A model generated the notes under the pieces. That model worked only from the letters and a program-made list of their open reading frames with translations, ran no database searches and was not told the origin of the DNA. 64,000 bases of DNA, taken from contig NC_079494.1 in NCBI RefSeq assembly GCF_030052815.1, positions 36,194,467 to 36,258,466 of the forward strand, read 5' to 3'. Positions 31,373 to 43,907 of this stretch are shown here, piece by piece (the stretch's first letter is position 1; every line of letters begins with the position of its first letter). Source of the stretch: Hevea brasiliensis (taxonomy: Eukaryota; Streptophyta; Magnoliopsida; Malpighiales; Euphorbiaceae). The position numbers and the translations under genes are program-made.

Positions 31373-34300
31373 TGTCACACCCTACCTCTCTGTAAGGCAT
31401 AACATGATCCCGTAGTATACCTAATGAATTACCAACTTCGTCTACTGATAACCCATTAAATACACTACAAGGGATTTTTAAACTTTTCTTACTTCTTTTT
31501 ACAGTGGTGAGCACAATTTACAGGTGTTAAAAAAAAACTTTTTGAACTGAAGTGAAACAGCTAACTCATTTGGGCTATTAATAATTTCTGTAAAAATTTT
31601 GGCAGAGTGCCATCTGTATTTTGGATAAAACAGTTCTTTAGAAAACCTGTAAAAAGCACTTTAATATATTTCCAAATCTCAACTCCAACATAACTCAACA
31701 CAACAAATTTCTCAACTCAAATCCATAATAATTTTTCAAAGACTGAGATAAAGAAATACAGTACAAATTTTACAAGCCAAAATATCTCATAACTTACTTT
31801 ACAACTTCAAGGTACAATTTTAATTTACAACTGCTCAAAACCAAGAATAATATGTACATACAGTGGTCATACATTACAGTACAAAATGCAAAATGTGGTA
31901 TACTCATTATACCCGATAATCTCTCGCTGCATGTACTAGCAGCCTAGTCTGCTGCCCTATCCGTCTGTCTACCTACGACAGAAATGAAAAGCTATCACTG
32001 AGACAATGTCTCAGCGGTGCACAACATTAACCAAATACAACTTTAAATCGCAAATCACAAGTTATATAAATAGTGGATACTTAAAACCATAGTTAAATTC
32101 AAGACAGTAAATGTTAACAAGAATTTAAACTCCATTTCTCAATATCACAATAATTTCAATAAATCAAATCATGATTAAATTCAAAAGACAGTGAATGTCA
32201 ATAAGAATTTAACTCCATTTCACAATCTCATAATACATATCAATAAATCACACACAGCTTAATCATGTTCTAAAGTTCAATTCGTCCCAAAAGCCGATGG
32301 CTAATGAGGTATTCAATTCGTCCCAGAAGCCGATGGCTAATGAGAAATAACATAGCTAGCTAGCAAAAATATGAGTACTCATTCTATTCATCCTCAACAG
32401 GCACACACTTCAACACTTCAGCCAGAGAGGGAATTCAATTCGTCCCACTAGACAAGCTAGTGAGGAATACAATCAAAATACATGATAGCTGTGGTTTCAA
32501 ATCATTTCCAATGCTTTTCAATCAATAAGTATCCATCAATATCATTCAAACAATTTTTCACAGTTTCAAACCATTTACAATGCTTTTCAAGCAATAAATA
32601 TTCATTCAAACACATTTCCACAATTTAAAACAATAATGTACAAATAGTCATAATTCATTTCAATTGAAAAATTCAAAAGAAATAGCTGTTGTGCACAAAC
32701 CTCTGATAATTGTCTCCTGGCCTTGACTTAGTGTTTCCTTCCCTTTCCCTGAGTCCTTGCTAACTGAGAAACACAATTTGAAGTGTTTCAGTACTCATTT
32801 AAACTGTCTCTAACGATAATGCTTGATAAGTAATTCACTGAATTCTATTATTTGCTTAGTCAACCTATTATGTCGACCCTCGGTGCATTCTAGGTAATTT
32901 AGGTTTTAGTGTTACTAATGTGTCACATTGGATAGTCTTTTAGGGTTGGTACATGTTACCAATTTCAGTTCCGTGTATACTGTATTTTCTTGCAATTTGC
33001 TGGATTCCGGGATACTAGTTTGACCTAGCCGGAAGACCTAGTTCCCTTGGCTTTCGGGTTTTGGTCAAAACTACAAACTTGTAGATCTATGTCTTATTGC
33101 ACGCAGGGCAAAATTTCAGGTCATTCTGAGTTACGTAGACCAAGTTATGGTCATTTTACTATTGCTGGTCAAAATGCATCAAAATTGGTCACTTTAGGTC
33201 ATTTTAGGTCATTTTAGGTTCGGCCAGTTTTTGGACCCGAACTTGTGCAAGCTGTTTGACTTTCTTATGGTCATTTCTGGGTTTTTGTGTCTTCATAAGA
33301 CTTGTAGATATGGGTCTTAACTATTCATGGTCAAAATTTCAGGTCAATTGGACCTGTTTTGAGTGAGTTATGGCCTAAACACTAACTGCTGCCCAAATGG
33401 TCAATTTTCAGGCCTTATTTGCACTTAATCCGGATCTGGTCATTTTTCAAGCTACCTTGCAAGCAGAATTTTGGAAAGCTTTCTTCATGAAAGTTGGCAC
33501 ATTTTGTGCCTAGTTTCACCTCCAATTGGTCTCATACCAATTGGAGCCACACACTTAAAGTTCTAGGCCTAAAACACAAACTGCCTTATTGCATTTTTTT
33601 CATACACATCAAGGATCACTCTTAACACTTACCAAACTCAACATTCAAGCCAATTCTGGTTGTACCATAACCTAAACATAATTCACAACATATTATAGGT
33701 CATTTTGGCAGCTTACAATTACATTCAATATACACCATTAAGTGCAGAATTTGTCAAACTCATTTACAACAATTTAATCACCTATTCATGCTCAATTGCA
33801 TGTCCAACTTCACACCATCACACACATACCCAAACTGCCATAACAACCAAACACAATTAAACATTAATATTCTATAATCCAAACATGAAATAACATCCTT
33901 ATGGTTCACCAAACCAGGCTGCCATTTCATGCATTACATTCCCATAATTTCCAAGCATTCAAATTTCAATACACATTCACATATACTAAGTATACATCAC
34001 CCAAATAATTTCCTACACCATATACATTTAATCAATCCTTTTATTCACCATTTACAAGCAAAAATAAACTGTCTTCAAGGTGTTTCCATGGCTGCCAAAA
34101 GTACACTTCCCCCTTTAATCATGAAACCTCAAAAATTTCTCCATAAATCAAACACCCATAACATCCTTACAAACTTTAACAAAGCAACAATCAAAAACAC
34201 AAACTTACCTATTGTAGGGACTTGTTAAATCTTCACTAATATCCCTTGATTTTGGTATCTACTTCTTCCTTGTGAGGTGGGGATCAAAATTAATGAAGCA

Positions 34301-35081
34301 ACTTTGGTGTTTGGAGGTGGAATGGAGGAGATAATGAAGTTCCTTCAAGTTTCGGCCATGGAGGTTGTGAGGGAGTTCATTTCGGCATGGGTAAGGAGAA
34401 AGGTTGAAGATGAAGTTTAGTGGAAGTAATCTGCCCACTTAGTGTATACTTTAATTCCCATAGTGCTCCACTCACCTAAGAAAATGATTAAATATGATTT
34501 AAGCGCTAATTACCCAAATTATACTCCACTTTTGGCTATTTACATTAAGTACCCCTAATTTAATTTTTCATTATATTTTTCAAGTGTAATATCATGTGTT
34601 TTTAATGGACATTTAGGTCAAAAGACAACTCGGGATGTCAAATGACCAGAATGCCCCTGTTCGGGTTACATTCCCGATTTTTCGGTAACACCAGGTTTTT
34701 GTCCGTTTTTCGATTTCTCACTTTTCTTTTTACTAATTAATTAATTTTTCTTTGATATTTCTAATGATATTTATACTTCAATAAATATTTATTTGAGTCC
34801 TAAAAATATTTTGCAGGGTTTCCCGCGGTCCAGGGCTAGTCAATGGTCCACGCCGTGACTTCCCAGTGCGGTCACCCATCTCTAGGGTTCTTGGCTCGCT
34901 TAACTTGGTTACATTTCTTTGCTATTATTTTTCCTTTGTTTTTCTTGTATTCTCTTTTCTTGTATTTTATTATTTTATGTCTCCTCACTCATAACGAAGC
35001 GTAGTTCTAGGCATCCTAGCTATCCGGACAACACTGGTCACTGGAACAGTAGAACTCACTACCAAACATAGGGGTGTTACA
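31373..35081 (-). repeat. E9 3' LTR (3,709 bp)
   Basis: From TGTAACACCCC at 35081 (minus strand) to TGTCACACC at 31373. Contains a perfect stem at 31998-32014, a doubled motif AAGCCGATGGCTAATGAG at 32280-32345, a shortened hairpin at 32768-32789, the repeat TTTAGGTCATTTTAGGTCAT near 33193-33225, the dyad at 33522-33544, the conserved GACCAGAATGCCCC at about 34640 and the GC-rich block at 34815-34905. The frame at 33929-34228 is antisense, Ser/His/Asn-rich, and duplicated only with the LTR. Confidence 0.92.
31998..32014 (-). other. Covarying LTR hairpin, E9 3' LTR copy
   Basis: Stem CTGAGAC/GTCTCAG with loop AAT. The 5' LTR copy at 40515-40531 is identical in stem and extends by CA/TG outside. 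Confidence 0.75.
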
Positions 35082-35095
35082 ATTCTCCCCCCATT
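35082..35095 (-). other. E9 polypurine tract
   Basis: Minus-strand AATGGGGGGAGAAT, adjacent to the 3' LTR. Confidence 0.85.
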
Positions 35096-35127
35096 AAATA
35101 AATTTCGTCTAAAAATTTTACCTGGCA

Positions 35128-36185
35128 TTAGTCTCTGAACAGCAGTGGGTGTTGTCTCCTCATATCCTCTTCACGTTCCCAAGTAGCTTCCTGGCCTGAA
35201 TGATGGTTCCACAGCACTTTAACTAGGTGTATCTATTTATTCCTCAGCGGCTTCACCTCAAAAGCTAGAATTTCTATGGGTTCTTCCTCATATGAGAGGT
35301 CTGGATTTACTTCAATCTCTTCAACTGACAGTACATGAGATGGGTCAGATCTGTACCTCCTTAACATGGACACATGGAAGACATTGTGTATCCTTGCTAA
35401 CTCTCGAGGTAATGCCAACCGATATGCCAAAGGACCCACTCTTTCCAGAACCTCATATGGTTCGATGAAATGAGGACTCAGTTTCCCCTTTCTTCCAAAT
35501 CTCATAATCCTCTTCCAAGGAGAAACTTTGAGGAATACTTTATCACCCACTGCATATTCAATATCTCTTCTCTTAAGATCAACATAGGACTTCTGATGGT
35601 CTGATGCAGCCTTGAGTCTATCTCTGATCAATCTGATCTTTTCCTCTGTCTGCTGAACAATCTCTGGCCCAATCATCTTCCTTTCACCTACTTCATCCCA
35701 ACATAAGGGAGTTCTGCACTTTCTGCCATACAAAGCTTCATATGGAGGCATCCCAATGCTTGATTGGTAGCTGTTGTTATAAGCAAACTCAATCAAAGGC
35801 ATGTGTGTATCCCAACTACCTTCAAACTCAATCACACAAGCCCGTAGCATATCCTCCAATATCTGAATTACCCTTTCGCATCGCCATCATGCGTGGGTGG
35901 AATCTTTGTCTTTGAAGTTTAATCTAGTTTCTAGGGCTCTCTGAAGACTACCCCAGAATCTATAAGTGAACCTAGGATCTCTGTCAGACACAATTGATAC
36001 TGGCACTCCATGCAATTTTACAATCTCATATATGTACAATCTGGCCAATCTTTCCAGACTATAATCCAACCGAATCGCAAAAGTGAGCGGACTTGGTCGA
36101 TCACAACTATAACCCATACTGCATCATGACTACTCTGTGTCCTTAGAAGTCCTGTAACAAAATCCATAGTTATTCGTTCCCATTT
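35128..36185 (-). pseudogene. E9 integrase core, C-terminus and chromodomain-like tail
   Basis: The core start ([20 protein letters not shown]) is near 36110-36180. The next clean stretch, 36117-35887, has [13 protein letters not shown] with the second catalytic Asp, then frameshifts destroy the HPQxDGQSERV segment, so the catalytic Glu is lost. The stretch 35859-35233 runs from EDMLRACVIEFEGSW through YNNSYQSSIGMPP, a basic DLKRRDIEYAVGDKVFLKVSPW and RVGPLAYRLALP to EVKPLRNK. A TAG replaces Gln, after which VKVLWNHHSGQEATWEREED continues to TAA at 35128. The last part fits a reduced chromodomain, which in this clade targets insertion to heterochromatin. Confidence 0.87.
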
Positions 36186-36921
36186 TTACTCTGGTACTGA
36201 CAAAGGATATAACAAACCAACTGGAACTTGATGTTCTGCCTTTACTTGCTGACAAGTTAGGCATTTGGAAATAAATTCAGCTATGTCTCTCTTCATACCC
36301 ATCCACCAGTAATGCTCTTTTAGCCCTCTGTACATTTTAGTTCCACCAGGGTGCATAGCAAAAGGAGACTCATGTGCTTCCTTCATAATGATTTGTCTCA
36401 ATTCCACATCACTAGGAACGCACATTCTGCCCTGATGTAGTAATACCCCATCATCTCTCACAGAGAATTCAGGTTTCTTGCCCTGCTGGACTTCTTTCAG
36501 TAGCTTCTGATATTTAATATCACTCTGAGCAGCCATTCTGATCTGATCAATCAACACTGGCTGCACATGCCATGCAACTACTGTCTGTCCCTCATCATCA
36601 ATCTCTAAACTGGCATGCTGTGCTTTCAATTCATATACCATGGACAAAGGAGAAACTCTGAGACTTGCCATAGTCTTACGACTTAAGGCATCAGCCACCA
36701 CATTTGCTTTGCCTGGCTGATAGTCTATTAAATAATCATAGTCTTTAATCAGTTCTAACCATCTCCTTTGCCTCAAATTTAATTCCTTCTGGGTGCCCAA
36801 ATACTTCAAGCTCTTGTGATCTGTGTAAATGTAGCATTTCTCCCTATACAAATAGTGTCTCCAGATCTTCAAAGCAAAAACAATAGCTGCTAGCTCCAAA
36901 TCATGTGTTGGGTAGTACCTC
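36186..36921 (-). pseudogene. E9 RNase H C-terminus and integrase zinc-binding domain
   Basis: A clean 237-residue stretch (36899-36186) begins inside RNase H ([33 protein letters not shown]) and passes into the integrase N-terminal domain with [20 protein letters not shown] and CLTCQQVK, the intact HHCC-type ligands. It ends at TAA where relatives have Trp (PEWKWERI). Just upstream, at about 36922-36940, a deletion of roughly 60 bp removes [15 protein letters not shown] of RNase H and joins the flanks out of frame; GCT is present at both edges. Confidence 0.87.
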
Positions 36922-37890
36922 TCATGCGGTTTCAGCTAACCCATTGTGAGAAGCATCACTATAAATTATGTATTCTTTACCCGGAGTAGGTAAAGTGGAA
37001 ACTGGAGCTTCAGTCAAACACCTCTTCAACTCATCAAAACTTTGCTGACATTTATCTGTCCACTGAAATTTTACATCTTTCCGAAGCAGCTTGGTCAGTA
37101 GAGAAGATAACATAGAAAACCCTTTCACAAACCGACGGTAATATCCAGCTAAACCCAGAAAACTGCGAATTTCTGTAATATTCCTGGGCGGCTTCCAATT
37201 AAGGATAGCTTCTACCTTGCTGGAATCTACCTTGATCCCTTCAGCTGACACAACATGTCCCAAAAAGAAGATTTCTTTTAGCCAAAATTCACACTTCGAC
37301 AATTTGGCGTATAGCTGTTTCTCCCTTAATGTCTGCAGTACAATCCGCAGATGTCTATCACACTCCTTTGCATTTCTTGAATATATCAAAATGTCATCAA
37401 TAAACACCACCACAAATTGGTCGAGATATGGTCTGAAGATAGTGTTCATCAAATCCATAAAAGCAGCTAGAGCATTTGTTAACTCGAATGGCATTACTAG
37501 AAACTCATAGTGGCCATACCGAGTTCTGAAAGCAGTTTTTGGAATACTCTGCTCTTGCACCTTCAACTGATAATAACCAGATCGCAAATCAATTTTGGAG
37601 AATACAGCTGCACCCTTCAACTGATCAAACAGATCATCAATGCGAGGCAATGGATATCTGTTCTTTATTGTCACCTTATTCAACTGCCGGTAATCTATAC
37701 ATAAGCGGAGAGTACCATCCTTCTTCTTAACAAACAACACTGGTGCTCCCCAAGGTGACACACTAGGGCGGATGAAGCCCTTTTTAAGTAATTCTTACAA
37801 CTGTATCTTCAACTCCTTCAACTCTGCTGGTGCCATTCTATATGGTGTTATGGAGATTGGATCCACACCAGGCATAACATTAATTTCAAA
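36922..37890 (-). pseudogene. E9 reverse transcriptase
   Basis: The clean 279-residue stretch 37761-36922 covers [49 protein letters not shown] (catalytic YIDD/FIDD box), [29 protein letters not shown] and the RNase H start YSDASHNGL. The conserved MPFGLTNA reads MPFELTNA. Upstream, the linker 37762-37890 has two stops at Gln-type codons (in EVQFEI and LQELL). Apart from those stops the RT itself is unbroken. Confidence 0.9.
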
Positions 37891-38509
37891 CTACACTTCT
37901 CTTTCCGGTGGTAATCCTGGCAATTCATCAGGAAACACATCTGGAAAGTCATGTACTGTAGGGATGTCTTTCAATGCTGGACTCCCCACTTGGGTGTCTA
38001 GCAAATGTGCCAAGTATGCTTCACACCCCTTTCTGATCATTTTTTTGGCTAGTGCAGCCGAAATGATGTTTGATGGCAATAACTGCCTCTCCCCATGTAT
38101 TACCACATCATCATCTTGAGGAGGCCAAAAGTGGATCTTCAGCCTACAGTCAATCATGGCATGATGCCTAGCTAACCAATCCATGCCCAAGATGATATCA
38201 TAATCTCTGAAGGGCATTTCAATGAAATCAGACAGAAAAGTGTGTCCTTGGATCACCAAAGGACAATCTCTATACATTCTATTAACCCTGACCTTCTGTC
38301 CTAGCGGACTTGTTACTAGCACCTCAAAGTCCATTTTTGTGCATGGAACAGCAATGCAATCAATGATGCTAGCACTCACATAAGAATGGGTAGAACCCGG
38401 ATCAAATAACACAAACACATTTTGATTAAAAGTTGAGAAGGTACCAGCCACAACATCAGATGTCTCGGCCTCTTCCTTTTGTCTCATTGCATAGATTCTG
38501 ACTGGAGCA
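37891..38509 (-). pseudogene. E9 protease and PR-RT linker
   Basis: The clean 198-residue stretch 38487-37891 begins MRQKEEAETSDVVAGTFS, the gag-protease border. It has FDPGSTHSYVSASI (active-site Asp, Gly-Ser) near residue 29 and RDYDIILGMDWLARHHAMIDC near residue 96. It then runs through the linker [12 protein letters not shown] to [16 protein letters not shown], where TAG replaces Gln. The E5 and E6 deletions begin exactly at the VAGT codons seen here. Confidence 0.88.
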
Positions 38510-39701
38510 CTATCTTGCTCTGAATGTTTTACTATGCCTTGGCTGCCTGCTGGGCTACCTCTACCCCTACCTCTACCTCTGCTGGGTGGTTGTGAACTTC
38601 TAGTGACAGGGCTCTGAACTGACCCTTCTGCAGTAGTAGGAGGTGGTCCAACTCTGTGACTACTGGTGCAGTCCTTGGCAAAGTGTCCTATGCCTCCACA
38701 GTTATAACAGGCTCCATAGCCTTATAACATATCCCACCATGATTTCTTCCACAAGTTTCACATTAGCGGGGAGGGTAGGAACCTTTGGTACTCTGCTGAC
38801 CAGATAAAGGAGGTTTCTGTCTTGAATATCTTCCCCTACCAGACTTCTTGCCACCTCTGCTGTGTCCCCCATGATTCTTCCTCTTTCCAGTAGGACCACT
38901 GCAACTCTATTCTACAGATTTTCCCTCTTTCTCTGTCTTCTCTGATTTCTTTTTCTCAGGAGCAGCTTCAGACTCAATTCTTTCCAACTCTAGGGCTTAA
39001 GAAACAAGTTCAAAGAAGTTAGTGTGTTTCAATCCGACTACTTGTAATCTAATACTGGACTTCAAGTCGGTTTCAAACCTCTTGCATCTCTCCCTGCTGG
39101 TAGAAAGTAAACTTACTGCATAATGGCTTAGGCAGGAAAATTCTCTTTCATACTCAGCCACTGATCTGCTCCCCTATTTCAGACTTAGGAACTCTTGTAG
39201 CTTCTGGTCTACATAAGTATCGGGGACATACTTTTGTCTGAATTCCCTGAGAAAGTCATTCAATGTTAGCACTGCAGGTTCTACCAGACTGTGGGGAATG
39301 GTTTTCCACCAGTCATAAGCATCCCCCTGTAGTAAAGATACTGAGTATTCAAATCTGATCTCCTCTGTACAATGTAGTTTCTTGAATACCCTATCCATCC
39401 TTTCTAACCACTGTTCAGCCTCTAAAGGATCCACTGTCCCCTTGAACTCTGTAGCCCCATATTTCATCAATTTGTCATACTGCCTAGCAGGAGACTGTGG
39501 TTGTACCACTGGTGTCTGTATTGGGACTTGTGTAGGCACATTACCAGCCATTTGTTGGAACATTGCAGCCATCTGTTTGAGCGCGAAAGCGAGCGATGCT
39601 GCAGGTGGTCTTCTTGAACCACTGACATTATGTTGGGCTGGGGCATCCCCTTGCACCTCAGCCTCTATAGCTTGATCGACTGAACGATCACCCTCTTCCA
39701 T
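38510..39701 (-). pseudogene. E9 gag with premature stops
   Basis: The ATG at 39701 gives MEEGDRSVDQAIEAEVQ. The gag core is intact to 39174 (YDKLMKYGATEFKGTVDPLE, LQGDAYDWWKTIPHSL, DDFLREFRQKYVPD-type block with Trp changed to Leu), where TAG replaces Gln in LSLKQ. A TAA near 39000 replaces Gln in ISQALELERIE. The basic region and knuckle CYNCGGIGHFAKDC follow at about 38660-38705. With the stops, only a 176-residue N-terminal piece could be made. Confidence 0.88.
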
Positions 39702-39868
39702 AATCAATGCGAGGATCTTAGACCTCCTGAACAAACAACACAAGGAGATTTCCTCCTGTTACTGCATATTTATAATGTAATGTACTGTATGTATCAAACA
39801 ATGACATTGAGCAGTTGTACTATGAAGAAAGAATATTCAAGTAATAGGTGAAAACAGAATTTAAAAAC

Positions 39869-39882
39869 TAGCTCAGATACCA
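39869..39882 (-). other. E9 primer binding site, one mismatch
   Basis: Minus-strand TGGTATCTGAGCTA, one base off TGGTATCAGAGC, 8 bp from the LTR. The mismatch would be expected to weaken priming. Confidence 0.8.
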
Positions 39883-39890
39883 CTAAAACA

Positions 39891-42800
39891 TGTCACACCC
39901 TACCTCTCTGTAAGGCATAACATGATCCTGTAGTATACCTAATGAATTACCAACTTCGTCTACTGATAACCCATTAAATACACTACAAGGGATTTTTAAA
40001 CTTTTCTTACTTCTTTTTATAGTGGTGAGCACAATTTACAGGTGTTAAAAAAAACTTTTTGAACTGAAGTGAAACAGCTAACTCATTTGGGCTACTAATA
40101 ATTTCTGTAAAAATTTTGGCAGAGTGCCATCTGTATTTTGGATAAAACAGTTCTTCAGAAAACCTGTAAAAAGCACTTCAATATATTTCAAAATCTCAAC
40201 TCCAACATAACTCAACACAACAGATTTCTCAACTCAAATCCATAATAATTTTTCAAAGACTGAGATAAAGAAATACAGTATAAATTTTACAAGCCAAAAT
40301 ATCTCATAACTTACTTTACAACTTCAAGGTACAATTTTAATTTACAACTGCCCAAAACCAAGAATAATATGTACATACAGTGGTCATACATTACAGTACA
40401 AAATGCAAAATGTGGTATACTCATTATACCCGATAATCTCTCGCTGGATGTACTAGCAGCCTAGTATGCTGCCCTGTCCGTTTGTCTACCTGCGACAGTA
40501 ATGAAAAGCTATCACTGAGACAATGTCTCAGTGGTGCACAACATTAACCAAATACAACTTTAAATCACAAATCACAAGTTATATAAATAGTGGATACTTA
40601 AAACCATAGTTAAATTCAAGACAGTAAATGTCAACAAGAACTTAAACTCCATTTCTCAATATCACAATAATTTCAATAAATCAAATCATGATTAAATTCA
40701 AAAGACAGTGAATCTCAATAAGAATTTAACTCCATTTCACAATCTCATAATACATATCAATAAATCACACACAGCTTAATCAAGTTCCAAAGTTCAATTC
40801 GTCCCAAAAGCCGATGGCTAATGAGGTATTCAATTCGTCCCAGAAGCCGATGGCTAATGAGGAATAACATAGCTAGCTAGCAAAAATATGAGTACTCATT
40901 CTATTCGTCCTCAACAGGCACACACCTCAACACTTCATCCAGAGAGGGAATTCAATTCGTCCCACTAGACAAGCTAGCGAGGAATACAATCAATATACAT
41001 GATAGCTGTGGTTTCAAATAGTTTCCAATGCTTTTCAATCAATAAGTATCCATCAATATCATTCAAACAATTTTTCACAGTTTCAAACCATTTACAATGC
41101 TTTTCAAGCAATAAATATTCATTCAAACACATTTCCACAATTTAAAACAATAATGTACAAATAGTCATAATTCATTTCAATTGAAAAATTCAAAAGAAGT
41201 AGCTGTTGTGCACAAACCTCTGATAATTGTCTCCTGGCCTTGACTCAGTGTTTCCTTCCCTTTCCCTGAGTCCTTGCTAACTGAGAAACACAATTTGAAG
41301 TGTTTCAGTACTCATTTAAACTGTCTTTAACGATAATGCTTGATAAGTAATTCACTGAATTCTATTATTTGCTTAGTCAACCTAATATGTCAACCCTCGG
41401 TGCATTCTAGGTAATTTAGATTTTAGTGTTACTAATGTGTCACATTCAATAGTCTTTTAGGGTTGGTACATGTTACCAATTTCAGTTCTGTGTATACTGC
41501 ATTTTCTTGCAATTTGCTAGATTCCGGGATACTAGTTTGACCTAGCCTAAATTGGTCAAAACTACAAACTTGTAGATCTATATCTTATTGCACGCGGGGC
41601 AAAATTTCAGGTCATTCTGAGTTACGTAGACAAAGTTATGGTCATTTTACTATTGCTGGTCAAAATGCATCAAAATTTGTCACTTTAGGTCATTTTAGGT
41701 CATTTTAGGTTCGGCCAGTTTTTGGACCCGAACTTGTGCAAGCTGTTTGACTTTCTTATGGTCATTTCTGGATTTTGGTGTCTTCATAAGACTTGTAGAT
41801 ATGGGTCTTAACTATTCATGGTCAAAATTTCAGGTCAATTGGACCTATTTTGAGTGAGTTATGGCCTAAACACTAACTACTGCCCAAATGGTCAATTTTC
41901 AGGCCTTATTTGCACTTAATCCGGATTTGGTCATTTTTCAAGCTACCTTGCAAGCAGATTTTTGGCAAGCTTTCTTCATGAAAGTTCGCACATTTTGTGC
42001 CTAGTTTCACCTCCAATTGGTCTCATACCAATTGGAGCTACACACTTAAAGTTCTAGGCCTAAAACACAAATTGCCTTATTGCATTTCTTTCATACACAT
42101 CAAGGATCACTCTTAACACTTACCAAAGTCAACATTCAAGCCAATTCTGGTTGTACCATAACCTAAACATAATTCACAACATATTATAGGTCATTTTGGC
42201 AGCTTACAATTACATTCAATATACACCATTAAGTGCAGAATTTGTCAAACTCATTTACAATAATTTAATCACCTATTCATGCTCAATTGCATGTCCAACT
42301 TCACACCATCACACACATACCCAAACTGCCATAACAACCAAACATAATTCAACATTAATATTCCATAATCCAAACATGAAATAACAACCTTATGGTTCAC
42401 CAAACCAGGCTGCCATTTCATGCATTACATTCCCACAATTTCCAAGCATTCAAATTTCAATACACATTCACATATACTAAGTATACATCACCCAAATAAT
42501 TTCCTACGCCATATACATTTAATCAATCCTTTTATTCACCATTTACAAGCAAAAATAAACTGTCTTCAAGGTGTTTCCATGGCTGCCAAAAGTACACTTC
42601 CCCCTTTAAACATCAAACCTCAAAAATTTCTCCATAAATCAAACACCCATAACATCCTTACAAACTTTAACAAAGCAACAATTAAAAACACAAACTTACC
42701 TATTGTTGGGACTTGTTAAATCTTCACTAATCTCCCTTGGTTTTAGTATCTACTTCTTCCTTGTGAGGTGGGGATCAAAATTAATGAAGCAACTTTGGTG

Positions 42801-43572
42801 TTCGGAGGTGGAATGGTGGAGATGATGAAGTTCCTTCATGTTTTGGCCATGGAGGTTGTGAGGGAGTTCATTTCGGCATGGGTAAGGAGAAAGGTTGAAG
42901 ATGAAGTTTAGTGGAAGTAATCTGCCCACTTAGTGTAAACTTTAATTCCCATAGTGCTCCACTCACCTAAGAAAATGATTAAATATGATTTAAGTGCTAA
43001 TTACCCAAATTATACTCCACTTTTGGCTATTTACATTAAGTACCCCTAATTTAATTTTTCATTATATTTTCCAAGTGTAATATCACGTGTTTTTAATGGA
43101 CATTTAGGTCAAAAGACAACTCGGGATGTCAAATGACCACAATGCCCCTGTTCGGGTTACATTCCCGATTTTTCGATAATACCGAATTTTTGTCCGTTTT
43201 TCGATTTCTCGCTTTTCTTTGTACTAATTAATTAATTTTTCTTTGCTATTTCTAATGATATTTATACTTCAATAAATATTTATTTGAGTCCTAAAAATAT
43301 TTTCCAGGGTTCCCCGCGGTCCAGGGCTAGTCAATGGTCCACGCCGTGACTTCCCGGTGCGGTCACCCATCTCTAGGGTTCTCGGCTCGCTTAACTTGGT
43401 TACATTTCTTTGCTATTATTTTTCCTTTGTTTTTCTTGTATTCTCTTTTCTTGTATTTCATTATTTTATGTCTCTTCACTCATAACGAAGCGTAGTTCTA
43501 GGCATCCTAGCTGTTCGGACAACACTGGTCACTAGAACAGTAGAACGCACTACCGAACATAGGGGTGTTACA
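39891..43572 (-). repeat. E9 5' LTR (3,682 bp)
   Basis: From TGTAACACCCC at 43572 to TGTCACACC at 39891. Same order as the 3' copy: stem at 40515-40531, doubled CCGATGGCTAATGAG at about 40800-40862, hairpin near 41284-41308, dyad at 42013-42035, GACCACAATGCCCC at 43130-43150 and GC-rich block at 43305-43395. About 25 bp is missing near 41550 relative to the 3' copy. No gene is seen. Confidence 0.92.
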
Positions 43573-43577
43573 CTTCC
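43573..43577. repeat. E9 target site duplication, right (CTTCC)
   Basis: CTTCC directly after the E9 LTR terminus ACA at 43572, matching 31368-31372. Confidence 0.92.
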
Positions 43578-43889
43578 CCTAGCAGTGAGGTTAGCGAGTA
43601 GTGTTCTGATGCCCTTATTTTCAGGTGGTGCACCGATCAACCTTGCAAACTGTCCTTAACCTCACATTTGCTGAAAGCAAATAGTAAGTATTGAGCACAC
43701 ATAAAGTTTATGTGAGATTATATGAACACAAAATATATCATATAACATAGCATGAAATATAAACACATCATATGCATATAGGGACACAACCCTAAAGAAC
43801 ATGTATTTTTCTATCTGTGCGAACTAACAAACTTTCTTTCCTTCCTTACTATAATCTTTACTAGCATCTAGGTCCACTCATCTAACCTA
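43578..43889 (-). other. E8 leader and start of coding-like frame
   Basis: About 310 bp between the E8 primer site and the E9 insertion. On the minus strand the last ~85 bases are open (FARLIGAPPENKGIRTLLANL) and in phase with the Arg/Gly-rich frame at 31372-31165. The rest looks like untranslated leader. Confidence 0.5.
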
Positions 43890-43904
43890 GAGCTCTAATA
43901 TCAA
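43890..43904 (-). other. E8 primer binding site, mutated
   Basis: Minus-strand TTGATATTAGAGCTC. It differs from TTGGTATCAGAGC by two transitions (G-to-A and C-to-T) and lies 3 bp from the LTR end, followed by TAGGTT as expected for an initiator tRNA-Met match. Confidence 0.7.
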
Positions 43905-43907
43905 CTT

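Larger units (their letters stand above)
31373..43572 (-). mobile_element. E9: full-length Ty3/gypsy retrotransposon (12.2 kb)
   Basis: Complete minus-strand insertion with CTTCC duplications, two long LTRs, primer site, gag, protease, RT, RNase H, integrase, chromodomain-like tail and polypurine tract. The integrase C-terminus (GPY/F-like RVGPLAYRLALP, FHVSMLRRY, VKVLWNHH..EATWERE) and long LTRs point to a Tekay/Del-type chromovirus. It carries stops, frameshifts and an RNase H deletion, so it is not autonomous now. The LTRs differ at about 2-3% in the ~215 bp I compared, intermediate in age between E6 and E12. Confidence 0.92.

Noticed and set aside
33929..34228. A 99-residue plus-strand reading frame in the E9 3' LTR with a close copy at 42420-42719
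   Set aside because: It is antisense inside an LTR; the second copy is simply the other LTR of the same element. Composition (Ser, His, Asn, Ile) is that of translated AT-rich DNA with no motif.
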